Shown in pieces: positions 51,470 to 60,269 of a DNA stretch of 64,000 bases. The position numbers were made by a program, and so were the translations under genes. The stretch lies in contig NZ_BBUY01000005.1 in NCBI RefSeq assembly GCF_001590865.1, positions 248,001-312,000 of the forward strand, written 5' to 3'. Each line of letters begins with the position of its first letter. The first letter of the stretch is position 1. This DNA is from Streptomyces sp. NBRC 110611 (GTDB lineage Bacteria; Actinomycetota; Actinomycetes; Streptomycetales; Streptomycetaceae). The notes beneath the pieces are model-generated. The model was not told the origin of the DNA and searched no databases. It saw only the letters and a program-made list of their open reading frames with translations.

Positions 51470-51976
51470 ATGCAGCGCCGCCCCGTCACCGACAACGAGC
51501 GCGACGAGATCCGCCGCCGCCACACTGCCGGCGAGACCCGCAACCAGATCGCCCGCGCCCTCGGCCGCAGCGCCTCGACCGTCTCGCGCATCGCCGCCGA
51601 CCTTGGGCTGCGCTTCGAGGGCGGCGCCCGCACCGCAGCAGCCACCGAGGCCCGGCGCCTCGACCTTGCTGCACTGCGCCGGGACCTCGTCGAGCGGCTC
51701 TACCTACGCGCCGCGGCCAACCTTGACCGTGTCGAGGCCGACGCCTATGTGCGCGTCGAGCTGCTCCCCAACGGCCGCACGGTGCGCATAGTCACCGACG
51801 CACCACCCGCGCAGGACGAGCGCCACCACTCGCACGCCATCGGTTCGTACGTGACCAGCGCGCAGCGCCTCGCCGACGTCGACGCCGAGGGCGAGAGCAG
51901 GGGCGCATCGATGCTCGACCGGCTCGCCGACGTCTTCCTCGGCCCGACCAACGGTGGTGATGACGAGGGGGGTTGA
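51470..51976 (+). CDS. Terminase small subunit-like HTH protein
   Basis: A 168-residue protein. The N-terminal helix-turn-helix VTDNERDEIRRRHTAGETRNQIARALGRSASTVSRIAADLGL (residues 6-47) is followed by a helical region (DLAALRRDLVERLYLRAAANLDRV) suited to oligomerisation. GGGAGGTGATGCC precedes the ATG. The stop overlaps the terminase large-subunit ATG by one base. It would recognise the packaging site. Confidence 0.75.
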   Translation: MQRRPVTDNERDEIRRRHTAGETRNQIARALGRSASTVSRIAADLGLRFEGGARTAAATEARRLDLAALRRDLVERLYLRAAANLDRVEADAYVRVELLPNGRTVRIVTDAPPAQDERHHSHAIGSYVTSAQRLADVDAEGESRGASMLDRLADVFLGPTNGGDDEGG

Positions 51977-53208
51977 TGGCTTCGCCCGCCCCTCTGACCG
52001 TCAAGCAGGAACGTTCGATCCGCGAGTCGGTCGACGTCCGCATCGCGCTTTGGCACGGGGCCGTACGGTCCGGAAAGACGTACGCGAGCCTGCTCGCCTT
52101 CCTCATGCACCTACGGCGCGCTCCGGCCTCGGGACTGCTGCTGATCTGCGGCAGGTCCTTGCAGACCATCGAGCGCAACATCATCGAACCCCTACAAGAC
52201 CCTGCCCTGTTTGACCCGGACATTGCTGCCGCAGTGCGTCACACCCGCGGGGCGACAACGGCGAGCATCTTCGGCCGCACTGTGCACCTGATCGGCGCCA
52301 GCGACGCGCGCGCCGAGGGCAGGCTGCGCGGCTTGACGGCCGCGCTCGCGTACGTCGACGAGGCGACGCTGCTGCCCGAGGCGTTCTTCGTGCAGTTGCT
52401 TGCCCGACTGTCCGTGCCTGGCGCGAAGTTGCTCGCGACCACGAACCCCGACTCGCCCCGGCACTGGCTCAAGACCGGGTATCTCGACCGCGAGGGCGAA
52501 CTCGACCTGCGCGCGTGGCATTTCCGTCTCGCCGACAACCCGTCGTTGTCCGAGGCGTACGTCGACGCGCTGCGCGCCGAGTATGTCGGTCTGTGGCGTC
52601 GCCGGATGATCGACGGCGCGTGGGTGGTGGCCGAGGGTTCCGTCTACGACATGTGGGATGAGCAGCGGCACGTCGTCGACTCCCTGCCCGCGATGCGCCG
52701 CTACTGGGCTGCGGTCGACTACGGCACCACCAATCCGTTTTCCGCGCTCCTCGTCGGTCTGGGAGACGATGACCGGCTGTATGTGGTGAACGAGTGGCGC
52801 CACGACTCGCGCGCCGCCCGCCGCCAGATGACCGACGCGCAATACAGCCGCGCCGTCCGTGAATGGCTAGCCGAGCACGGCATCGAGCCAGATTGGATCT
52901 TCGTCGACCCATCGGCCGCATCGTTTTCCACACAGCTGTGGACAGACGGCCACCCGGGCGTCACCCGCGCTCGAAACGACGTCCTCGACGGCATCCGGTC
53001 CGTGTCGACCGCGCTCGACTCCGGGCTACTGCGCGTGCACTCCTCATGTACCGGGCTGCTGTCCGAACTTCCCGGCTACGCATGGGACCCCGCCGCGTCC
53101 GACAAGGGCGAAGACCGGCCGATCAAGCGTGATGACCACTCGTGCGACGCGCTGCGCTACGCCCTGCACTCCACCGTCCACGAGTGGCGACACCTGTTGA
53201 CCACGTGA
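51976..53208 (+). CDS. terL: Terminase large subunit
   Basis: A 410-residue packaging motor. The ATPase has Walker A WHGAVRSGKTYAS (residues 26-38), GLTAALAYVDEATLLPEAFF as Walker B with catalytic Glu, and LLATTNPDSPRHWL as the coupling motif. The C-terminal RNase-H-like nuclease has YWAAVDYGTTNPFSALLVG with its Asp, DWIFVDPSAASF, and DDHSCDALRYALHS near the end. Order, length and spacing are typical of the Terminase_3/6 group. It overlaps the small subunit gene and is followed 18 bases later by the portal gene. Confidence 0.94.
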   Translation: MASPAPLTVKQERSIRESVDVRIALWHGAVRSGKTYASLLAFLMHLRRAPASGLLLICGRSLQTIERNIIEPLQDPALFDPDIAAAVRHTRGATTASIFGRTVHLIGASDARAEGRLRGLTAALAYVDEATLLPEAFFVQLLARLSVPGAKLLATTNPDSPRHWLKTGYLDREGELDLRAWHFRLADNPSLSEAYVDALRAEYVGLWRRRMIDGAWVVAEGSVYDMWDEQRHVVDSLPAMRRYWAAVDYGTTNPFSALLVGLGDDDRLYVVNEWRHDSRAARRQMTDAQYSRAVREWLAEHGIEPDWIFVDPSAASFSTQLWTDGHPGVTRARNDVLDGIRSVSTALDSGLLRVHSSCTGLLSELPGYAWDPAASDKGEDRPIKRDDHSCDALRYALHSTVHEWRHLLTT

Positions 53209-53226
53209 GCAGCCCGGGAGGTGACC

Positions 53227-54705
53227 GTGTCGCTTCCCGAGAACGGCGCGCCGTGGCCGCCGCGCGAGTGGTCCACCGCCTACCGTGAGATCCGCGTCGA
53301 TGATGCGTGGTATTCCGGAGACCGCACGCGGCTCGCTGACGTCTATCGGCACGCCCCGCGGCGCGAGGACGGCCGGCGGCGCCTGTGGGCGCGCCACCGT
53401 CACCACCAGCCTGGCCAGCGCGACACGCGCCTGCATATCCCGCTCGCCGCCGACATCGCGACCACCTCGGCCGACCTGCTGTTCAGTGAGCCGCCGGTAT
53501 TCACCGTGGACACCCCGGCGACACAGTGTCGGCTGGATGAGCTCACCGAGGCCGGCGGTATCGCGAACACCCTCCTGGAGGCCGCGGAGGTCGGCGCCGC
53601 CCTGGGCGGTGTGTTCCTGCGCGTCACGTGGGATGCGTCGCTGGTCGAGCGCCCGCTGCTGACCGTCATGCACCCCGACACCGCCGCGCCGGAATTTCGG
53701 TTCGGCATGCTCACCGCAGTAACGTTCTGGCGCAAGCTGACCGGCGACGACACCACGGCGACCGTGTGGCGCCACCTGGAGCGCCACGAACCCGGCCGCA
53801 TCGTCCACGGCCTCTACCGCGGCACCGACAATCAGCTCGGCACCCGCGTACCGCTCACAGAGCACCCCGCAACGGTCTCCCTGGTCGACTCCCTCGGCCC
53901 CGACGGCGACACCATCGCCACCGGAATCGACGCCCTCACCGCCGCCTACGTCCCCAACATCCGGCCGAACCGCCGGCACCGCGGCTCCCCCCTGGGCCGG
54001 TCTGACTTCCAAGGCGGCGTACACGACCTGTTCGACGCCCTCGACGAAACGTGGACATCGTGGCTGCGCGACATCCGTCTCGCGCGGGCGCGGCTGATCG
54101 TCCCGGATGGCTACCTGCGCGACCACGGCCCCGGCCGCGGCGCGTCGTTCGACGACGACCGGGAAATCTGGCAGTCGCTGAACATCCCGCCCACCGAGGC
54201 CGCCGGCATCACCCTTTCTCAGTTCGCGATCCGGGTTGCCGAGCACCAGTCGACCGCCGATGCCATCGTGCAGCAGGCCGTACGGTCCGCCGGCTACAGC
54301 GTCCAGTCTTTCGGCCTGGGCGACGTTGCTGCGGCGACCGCGACTGAGGTGACCGCGCGTGAGCGCCGCTCGATGATCACTCGGGATAAGAAGAGCCGTT
54401 ACTGGCAGGCGCCACTGGCCGACATGCTGCATGTCCTGCTCATGCTCGACCGGGCCCTATTCACGCCGTCCGTAGTCCCGGAGCGCCCTCGCGTGGTGTT
54501 CGGGGACTCCGTCTCGGAGGACCCGCAGTCCGTCGCGCAGACGCTCTCCCTGCTCCAGCAGGCGCAGGCCGTCAGCACCGATACGAAAGTACGGCTGCTG
54601 CATCCGGATTGGGATGACACGGCCGTGCAGGCCGAGGTCGACCGCATCCTCGCCGAGACCGGGCAAGCCGTACCCGACCCCATGCAGGCCGGCACCCTCG
54701 ACTAA
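53227..54705 (+). CDS. Portal protein
   Basis: A 492-residue protein following TerL. LPLAADIATTSADLLFSEPPVF-like sequence (HIPLAADIATTSADLLFSE, about 73-91), LEAAEVGAALGGVFLRVTWD and the C-terminal clip/stem region (SRYWQAPLADMLHVLLMLDRALF) resemble SPP1-type portals. It forms the dodecameric DNA channel at the capsid vertex. I chose GTG 53227 rather than GTG 53221 because GGGAGG ends one base before the latter and seven bases before the former. Confidence 0.85.
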   Translation: MSLPENGAPWPPREWSTAYREIRVDDAWYSGDRTRLADVYRHAPRREDGRRRLWARHRHHQPGQRDTRLHIPLAADIATTSADLLFSEPPVFTVDTPATQCRLDELTEAGGIANTLLEAAEVGAALGGVFLRVTWDASLVERPLLTVMHPDTAAPEFRFGMLTAVTFWRKLTGDDTTATVWRHLERHEPGRIVHGLYRGTDNQLGTRVPLTEHPATVSLVDSLGPDGDTIATGIDALTAAYVPNIRPNRRHRGSPLGRSDFQGGVHDLFDALDETWTSWLRDIRLARARLIVPDGYLRDHGPGRGASFDDDREIWQSLNIPPTEAAGITLSQFAIRVAEHQSTADAIVQQAVRSAGYSVQSFGLGDVAAATATEVTARERRSMITRDKKSRYWQAPLADMLHVLLMLDRALFTPSVVPERPRVVFGDSVSEDPQSVAQTLSLLQQAQAVSTDTKVRLLHPDWDDTAVQAEVDRILAETGQAVPDPMQAGTLD

Positions 54706-54723
54706 CACCATGGAGAACCCCCT

Positions 54724-55458
54724 GTGTCCGCACCTTGGACTCTGCACAACGGCGATGCCATGGGCTGGCTTGCCACACTCGAAACTGATTCCGCCGCCGC
54801 AGTGATCACCGACCCTCCGTACAGCAGCGGCGGCATGCTGCGCTCAGACCGCACCGGCGACACCCGCGCCAAGTACAGCGGGCTGAAGAACCGCCATCAC
54901 ATCTCGAACTTTTCCGGCGACAACCGCGACGGCCGATCGTGGGGCTATTGGATGGCGCTATGGCTCGGTGAGGCAGCGCGCGTGGTGCGCCCTGGTGGCG
55001 TACTGGCGATGTGCACCGACTGGCGCCAGCTCCCTGCCGCCACCGACGCGCTACAAGCCGGCGGCTGGGTGTGGCGGGGCATCGTGCCGTGGATCAAGCC
55101 GGATGCCCGCCCGCAGCGCGGACGGTTCACGCAGAACGCGGAATTCTTGGTGTGGGGGACGAACGGACCGCGCCCGTTCGGGGGCGAGTGCCTGCCCGGG
55201 TACTACCTGGCCCGCGCCCCGCGGAACAACGACCGCGGCGCGCATCAACGACGCCACCTCACCCAAAAGCCACTCGATGTCATGCGCTCACTGGTGCAGA
55301 TCGTCGAGCCTGGCGAGCTCATCCTCGACCCGTTCGCCGGCGCCGGCACCACGCTGCTTGCCGCCGCGCTAGAGGGCCGGCGCGCTGCGGGATGCGAATT
55401 GCACCCCGCCCATGCGGCCAGCGCACGCGCCCGCCTCGACGAGGCCCTGCAGACGTAG
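54724..55458 (+). CDS. Orphan DNA methyltransferase (beta-class N4/N6 type)
   Basis: A 244-residue enzyme. Motif IV DPPY is at residues 30-33. WIKPDARPQRGRFTQNAEFLVWGTNG forms the middle, with TQKPLDVMRSLVQIVEPGELILDPFAGAGTTLLAAALEGRRAAGCEL carrying motif I (FAGAGTT) near the C-terminus. The order IV before I marks the beta class, and DPPY allows N6-adenine or N4-cytosine. GTG start, 18 bases after the portal stop. No restriction endonuclease is adjacent, so it likely protects phage DNA or marks it for packaging. Confidence 0.92.
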   Translation: MSAPWTLHNGDAMGWLATLETDSAAAVITDPPYSSGGMLRSDRTGDTRAKYSGLKNRHHISNFSGDNRDGRSWGYWMALWLGEAARVVRPGGVLAMCTDWRQLPAATDALQAGGWVWRGIVPWIKPDARPQRGRFTQNAEFLVWGTNGPRPFGGECLPGYYLARAPRNNDRGAHQRRHLTQKPLDVMRSLVQIVEPGELILDPFAGAGTTLLAAALEGRRAAGCELHPAHAASARARLDEALQT

Positions 55459-55486
55459 CGGCCAATCTGACCGCGGGGGGTGCTCT

Positions 55487-57715
55487 GTGCCGATCCACCC
55501 CGCCATGGTCGAGGACCTTTCGGCCGGCGTCCGGGACCTGTACGCGGACGCCGAGGCGCGGCTGCTGGGGATCATCGCGCGACAGCTCGCCGACGGGTAC
55601 GAGGCGCCCGGATGGGCCACGACCAAACTCCGCGACGTGCAAGCCCTACGCCGAGGGGCGCAGGACGTCGTCAATTCCCTTTCGACTGCAATGCAGTTGG
55701 AGGTGTTCGACGCGGTAGCCGAGGCATACAACGCCGGTTCCCGCGCCGGACTGGTCGAGTTGGGCACGCTGCGGGACGAGGACGCCCGGCGGATCGCCGA
55801 GGCCACCCCCAACGCCCGCGCGGTCGACCGCCTCGCGCACGAAACCATCGACCTCGTAACCGCGACGCACCGCGGCATCTTGCGCGGCGCGGAGGACGGA
55901 TACCGGCAGGTGATCTCCGAGGTATCCGCCACGCCCCTGCTCGGCATCGACACCCGCCGCCAGGCCACCCAACGCGCCATGGAACGTTTCGCCGACCGTG
56001 GTCTGCGGACGTTCGTCGACAAAGGCGGGCGCGCCTGGTCCATGACCTCATACGCCGAGATGGCCGTGCGGACGGCCGTCGGCCGCGCTGCCGTCGAGGC
56101 GCATGGCGACCGGCTGCGCGCCGCCGGCGTGTCCCTGGTGATCGTCTCCAACGCGCCGCACGAGTGCCCGCTGTGCAAGCCGTACGAGGGCCGTGTGCTG
56201 GCCCTGGACGGGCCGGACGGCGCCCGTACGGTTGAGGTCGAGCACGCCATCGAGGATGGCCACACGATCCGTGTGCAGATCGCCGGATCGCTGGATGAGG
56301 CGCGCCGCGCCGGTCTTCAGCATCCCAACTGTCGTCACTCGACCTCGGCCTACCTGCCCGGTGTCACCCGGGCCCCCGTCGAGCACTCCGCCGACCCGGC
56401 CGGCTACGAGGCCACCCAGCGGCAGCGCGCCATCGAGCGCGGCATCCGCCGATGGAAGAACCGCGCCGCCGCGGCCGTGACCCCCGAGGGTCGGCGGGCG
56501 GCCGAGGCCCGTGTGCGGCAGTGGCAAGCCCGGATGCGCGCCCACCTGGACGAGCACCCCGAACTCATCCGCCGCCGCGAGCGCGAGCGTCTCGGCGCCG
56601 GCAACCTGCCCTCCACCGCGCCCCGCCCGCCGCAGGACGTCATCGAAGCTGCGCGCGTACGCTCCGGCGACGCGCGCACCCTGCCCGAGATGGCCGACGA
56701 GCAGCTCGGCGCCGCGCTGCGCCCCGGCGTCCTCGACGAGCACGACCGGCACCGGATCGCGGCCGAAGCCGACCGGCGCGATGTGCAGGCGCTGCTCGAC
56801 CGCGTCCGCCCCGGCGGGCGGATGGTCGATGCCCTCACGCAGTTCTCCGACGAGGAACTCGCCCGCGTCTACAGCCGCTTGCCAGACGACGGCATGCTGC
56901 GGGTCATGGCGGAGATGGACCGGCGCGACCTCGACGCCGCTCTGCCCGGCGCCCGCCGGGACCTGATTGGCCTTTCTGACCGCCAGCTCGCCGACCGCGC
57001 CCGCCGCGCCGAGGGCGACGAACTCGCCGCCCTGGCCGCCGAGGCCGACCGCCGCCGTTTGCTAGCCGAGGTGTTCCCCGGCGGGCGCCTGGCCGCGGAT
57101 CTCTCGGCCGTCGACGACGAGGTACTCGGGTGGGCCATGCGCTATGGCACCGAGGGGGATGTCGCGCGGATCGCCGACGAACTCGACCGCCGTTACCCGC
57201 CCGCCCCGGCGCCGGCCGCGGAGGGTGCGCACACCGTCGAGGGTCAGCTCGCCGACCGCGCCGCCCTCGACGAGGCCCTCTCACCGGCTACCAATCCGGA
57301 CGGCTGGGCACACCTTGCCCTCGATGGCGACGACCGGTATGCCGGACTGTCCGCCACCGAGCGATGGATCGCCGAACGGGAAGAAGAGGCCGCCGCCCGC
57401 CGCGGGAACCACACCCGCGAGCAGATACGCGAGATGCACCGCGAGCACGTCTACGCCCAGTGGTCTAAGGCTGAGGACGAGTTGCGCGGCGTGCTGCTCT
57501 CCCGTGAGGCCGAACGCGCCGGCGTCGATCCGATCGCCTTGTTTGGTGGGCCCGCGCACGTCGCGTACGCGCGTGCCTCGGAGGAACTGAAACGATGGTG
57601 GGCTGATCATCCGCGCACTACCCTTGCGGAGTACACCGAACAGATCACCGGTGAGCGCAACGCCGCCGCGGACACCGCCCGCAAGGCCCGCAACGACCGG
57701 CAGAACAAGCTCTAG
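55487..57715 (+). CDS. Minor capsid protein with internal tandem repeats
   Basis: A 742-residue protein from a GTG. Residues 1-310 are a phage minor capsid/MuF-like domain: VEDLSAGVRDLYADAEARL, SMTSYAEMAVRTAVGRAAVEAHGDRLRAAG, HECPLCKPYEGRVL and GLQHPNCRHSTSAYLPG with the Cys/His set. Residues about 420-590 hold four degenerate repeats of about 40-50 residues (DEQL/DEEL/DRQL/DEVL ... AEADRR/AEMDRR/AEADRR/DELDRR). The C-terminal helical part includes EREEEAAARRGNHTREQIREMHREHVYAQW. It is about twice the usual length for this protein type. Confidence 0.82.
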   Translation: MPIHPAMVEDLSAGVRDLYADAEARLLGIIARQLADGYEAPGWATTKLRDVQALRRGAQDVVNSLSTAMQLEVFDAVAEAYNAGSRAGLVELGTLRDEDARRIAEATPNARAVDRLAHETIDLVTATHRGILRGAEDGYRQVISEVSATPLLGIDTRRQATQRAMERFADRGLRTFVDKGGRAWSMTSYAEMAVRTAVGRAAVEAHGDRLRAAGVSLVIVSNAPHECPLCKPYEGRVLALDGPDGARTVEVEHAIEDGHTIRVQIAGSLDEARRAGLQHPNCRHSTSAYLPGVTRAPVEHSADPAGYEATQRQRAIERGIRRWKNRAAAAVTPEGRRAAEARVRQWQARMRAHLDEHPELIRRRERERLGAGNLPSTAPRPPQDVIEAARVRSGDARTLPEMADEQLGAALRPGVLDEHDRHRIAAEADRRDVQALLDRVRPGGRMVDALTQFSDEELARVYSRLPDDGMLRVMAEMDRRDLDAALPGARRDLIGLSDRQLADRARRAEGDELAALAAEADRRRLLAEVFPGGRLAADLSAVDDEVLGWAMRYGTEGDVARIADELDRRYPPAPAPAAEGAHTVEGQLADRAALDEALSPATNPDGWAHLALDGDDRYAGLSATERWIAEREEEAAARRGNHTREQIREMHREHVYAQWSKAEDELRGVLLSREAERAGVDPIALFGGPAHVAYARASEELKRWWADHPRTTLAEYTEQITGERNAAADTARKARNDRQNKL

Positions 57716-57726
57716 AAGGGAGCGCG

Positions 57727-57894
57727 ATGGGGACCCGAGGCGATCTGGTACGGGCGATCAGTGCCGGCGCCGAGGCCGGCCGCCAGCGCCGCCCGGTGAC
57801 CGACTGCCCATACCCGCAGGGCGATCTGCGCCGTAGCGCATGGATCCGCGGCTATGCCAAGGCACGGCCGCTCCCCGACGAAACCGACGAATAG
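57727..57894 (+). CDS. Rmf/CrpP-like microprotein
   Basis: A 55-residue frame starting 12 bases after the minor capsid stop codon. It begins MGTRGDLVRAISAGAEAGRQ, then TDCPYPQGDLRRSAWIRGYAKARPL. The pattern G...A...G-x(n)-C-P-Y-P-x(n)-W-x-x-G-Y-x-x-A is that of the ribosome modulation factor/CrpP family. Codon usage is normal, AGGGAGCG provides a ribosome binding site, and a terminator follows at 57926. In bacteria Rmf dimerises ribosomes; CrpP was reported to modify an antibiotic. The role in a phage head operon is unknown. Confidence 0.72.
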   Translation: MGTRGDLVRAISAGAEAGRQRRPVTDCPYPQGDLRRSAWIRGYAKARPLPDETDE

Positions 57895-57925
57895 CCGCTC
57901 GCTCCTTCCCTCACCCTCTTCTTTC

Positions 57926-57953
57926 GGACCCGCCCTCTTGGCGGGTCCTTTTT
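57926..57953 (+). terminator. Rho-independent terminator before the scaffold gene
   Basis: GGACCCGCC (57926-57934) pairs with GGCGGGTCC (57940-57948), followed by five T. It is the only terminator in the head operon and lies before the genes needed in largest amount, so partial termination or a new promoter is implied. Confidence 0.88.
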
Positions 57954-57987
57954 CATGCCCGCACCACCGCCCGGAGGTTCCTTCCTC

Positions 57988-58623
57988 ATGTCCGACTCCA
58001 CCGCCCTAGCCACGGACACCGCGGCCCCCGCACCGGCGGAGGCCACCGTGCCGCCGGCCGCCGCTGCGGCGCCGCCCGCGCCTGACCTGGCCTCCGAGCA
58101 GCAGCTCGCCGACGCCGAGAAGACTGCACAACACGCCACGGCTGAGCGCGACGAGCTGCTCGCCGCACTCCGTAAGGTGCTCGACCCGTCCGGCGCGGCG
58201 GGCGAGCAGGCCCCGGCCGCCCTCGCCGAGCAGGCCACCGTCGAGCGGGATGCCGCCCTCGCCGAGGCGCGCCGGCTGCGCGTAGAGCTGGCCGCTCACC
58301 AGGCCGCGCACAAGTCGGGGGCCGATCCCGCGCGGCTGCTCGACTCCCGCAGCGTCGAAAGGCAGCTCGCCGAACTCGACCCGTCCGCCCAGAAGTTCGG
58401 CGAGCGGCTCGACGCCGTGATCGCCGCGGCGGTCGAAGCGAACCCCCTGCTGCGCGCCGAGCAGGCCCCGACCGGGCCGGCCAAGGGCGGCGCCGATTTC
58501 ACCCCCGGTGCCGCGCCGGTGCCGACCGCTGAGCAGTTCGCGCGCATGAGCTACGGCGAACGCGTCGAACTGCACCAGTCCGACCCCGACCTGTACGCGC
58601 GGCTGTCCGCCGCATCCCAGTAA
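57988..58623 (+). CDS. Capsid scaffolding protein
   Basis: A 211-residue protein. Ala/Pro-rich N-terminus (1-40), then a long helical/coiled-coil stretch: SEQQLADAEKTAQHATAERDELLAALRKVL and AEQATVERDAALAEARRLRVELAAHQAAH. A C-terminal basic/loop segment includes TAEQFARMSYGERVELHQSDPDLYARLSAASQ, resembling scaffold C-termini that bind the capsid protein. The ATG at 57988 follows GGAGGTTCC. Position directly before the major capsid gene supports the call. Confidence 0.82.
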   Translation: MSDSTALATDTAAPAPAEATVPPAAAAAPPAPDLASEQQLADAEKTAQHATAERDELLAALRKVLDPSGAAGEQAPAALAEQATVERDAALAEARRLRVELAAHQAAHKSGADPARLLDSRSVERQLAELDPSAQKFGERLDAVIAAAVEANPLLRAEQAPTGPAKGGADFTPGAAPVPTAEQFARMSYGERVELHQSDPDLYARLSAASQ

Positions 58624-58638
58624 GAAGGAGGGCGCCGC

Positions 58639-59553
58639 ATGGCGACCGGAAAGACCACGTCGGCACAGATGATCGTGCCGGACGTCTGGGCCGACCTGGT
58701 CCAGGCGAAGTTCAAGGGAAAGCTTGTCATCGGCTCCCTTGCCATGGACGACAACACCCTCGTAGGCAAGCCCGGTGACTCGGTGCGTTTCCCCAAGTGG
58801 CGTGCCCTGGGGGAGGCTGAGGAGCTCGACGAGGGCACGCCGATGACCCCCGAGCAGCTCGCCACCAACCCGGGTGCCTCTGCCACGATCAAGGAAGCGG
58901 GAAAGGCCGTCGAGCTGACGGACAAGTCGCGCCTGGTGGCGTTCGGCGACCCGTATGCGGAGACGCAGCGGCAGCTCGGTGTCCTGATCGCGCGGAAGAT
59001 CGATAAGGACCTGATCGCGGCGGCCGAGGCGCCCGGCGGAATCACCGTCGACGCCTCCGACAAGCCCCTGTCGTGGAAGGTCATGGTCGAGGGGATCGCG
59101 CAGTTTCGGGATGAGTGGGAGCCGGAGAACATGGCCGGCATCGTCATTCACTCCCTCCAGCGCGCCAGCCTGCTGGCAGACCCCAACTTCATCAGCGCCG
59201 ACAAGTTCGGCACCGGGGCCGTGATCCCGCGCGGCGTGATCGGTCAGATCGGCGGCGTGAACATCTACGTCTCCGACCGCGTCACCACCACCCCCGGCGC
59301 CGAAGGCAAGCCGGACACCTACAACGCACTGATGATCCGGCGTGGTTCGCTCGGCCTGCTCTACAAGCGCCGGCCGATCGTGGAGAACGACCGCGACATC
59401 CTCGCCCGCACCACGCGGATCACCACCAACGTGCACTACGCCACCCACCGCATGGACGACGAGGGAATCGTCGTCCTGCGCACCGCGGCCGGCCAGCCCG
59501 ACGCGGAGAGCAGAAACGATTCTGCGCCCAAGCAGCGCACCACGAAGGCGTAA
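58639..59553 (+). CDS. Major capsid protein
   Basis: A 304-residue protein with HK97-like features. The N-arm is MATGKTTSAQMIVPDVWADLVQAKFKGKL, the E-loop VGKPGDSVRFPKWRALGEAEELDEGTPM, the spine/P-domain RKIDKDLIAAAEAPGG, and the A-domain NFISADKFGTGAVIPRGVIGQIGGVNIYVSDRV and VENDRDILARTTRITTNVHYATHRMDDEGIVVL. It is in the N4-gp56/P22-like capsid group by general appearance. AGGAGGGC precedes the ATG by about nine bases. No separate protease gene is present, consistent with the use of a scaffold. Confidence 0.9.
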   Translation: MATGKTTSAQMIVPDVWADLVQAKFKGKLVIGSLAMDDNTLVGKPGDSVRFPKWRALGEAEELDEGTPMTPEQLATNPGASATIKEAGKAVELTDKSRLVAFGDPYAETQRQLGVLIARKIDKDLIAAAEAPGGITVDASDKPLSWKVMVEGIAQFRDEWEPENMAGIVIHSLQRASLLADPNFISADKFGTGAVIPRGVIGQIGGVNIYVSDRVTTTPGAEGKPDTYNALMIRRGSLGLLYKRRPIVENDRDILARTTRITTNVHYATHRMDDEGIVVLRTAAGQPDAESRNDSAPKQRTTKA

Positions 59554-59556
59554 GCC

Positions 59557-59952
59557 ATGGGGCGCGTCTACGCCACCCCCGAGCAGCTCGCTGCCTGGAC
59601 CGGTCAGCCGACCCCCGAGGACGCCGAGCGACTCCTCGCCCGCGCGTCCGAGGACATCGACTCGGCCCTGCTGACCGCCGTCTACCCGGTCGATGACGAC
59701 GGCGACCCGACCGCGGCGACGATCGCCGCCGCGCTCGCCGACGCCACATGCGCGCAGGTCGAATACTGGCTCGCTACCGGGGACGACGGCACCGGCGCGG
59801 CCGGCCACTGGGACTCTGTCTCGATCGGCCCGGTGTCCCTGTCCGGGCGCAGCAGTGCCCCGCCGGCCGCGTCCGGCGTCGAGCTCGCCCCGCGGGCGGC
59901 TCGGGCGCTGCGGCGCGCGGGTCTTGTGCCCGGGGTGGTGTGGACATGGTGA
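59557..59952 (+). CDS. Head-tail connector (gp6-like adaptor)
   Basis: A 131-residue protein, MGRVYATPEQLAAWTGQPTPEDAERLLARASEDIDSALL, an all-helical adaptor as in HK97 gp6/SPP1 gp15. The middle VEYWLATGDDGTGAAGHWDSVSIGPVSL is characteristic of actinophage versions. It starts three bases after the capsid gene stop. It binds beneath the portal ring. Confidence 0.82.
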   Translation: MGRVYATPEQLAAWTGQPTPEDAERLLARASEDIDSALLTAVYPVDDDGDPTAATIAAALADATCAQVEYWLATGDDGTGAAGHWDSVSIGPVSLSGRSSAPPAASGVELAPRAARALRRAGLVPGVVWTW

Positions 59953-60269
59953 CCCGCGTGCCGCGCGTACTGCTGCGCCATCGCGTCACCGTCGAGCCGT
60001 ATGCCGGGGAGAGCGCGTATGGGCCTCAGTACCGCCACGCTATCCCCGAGGTTCCTGCCCTGGTCGATGCCACGCCGCGCATGGTGCGCGCCCCCGACGG
60101 TCGCCAGGTCGTCGCCTCGGCAACGGTGATCGCCGACCCGGCGCTCGACTGCCCGCCCGGGAGTCGGATCACCCTGCCCGACGGGCGCACCACCACCGCC
60201 ATCACGGTGGGCCATCACACCGCGCCCGGTCTTCCGGTTCCTGCCTGTACGGAGGTGATGTGCGAATGA
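59946..60269 (+). CDS. Head closure / stopper protein
   Basis: A 107-residue beta-rich protein, MVTRVPRVLLRHRVTVEPYAGESAYGPQY, then RMVRAPDGRQVVASATVIADPALDCPPGSRITLPDGRTTTAITVGHHTAPG. The family (gp7/gp16-like stoppers) has the same rare-loop barrel pattern. The ATG overlaps the adaptor stop by seven bases and its TGA overlaps the next ATG (ATGA). Confidence 0.75.
   Translation: MVTRVPRVLLRHRVTVEPYAGESAYGPQYRHAIPEVPALVDATPRMVRAPDGRQVVASATVIADPALDCPPGSRITLPDGRTTTAITVGHHTAPGLPVPACTEVMCE

Noticed and set aside
53221-53229. GTG at 53221 as portal start
   Set aside because: GGGAGG ends one base before it, too close for initiation. GTG 53227 has normal spacing.
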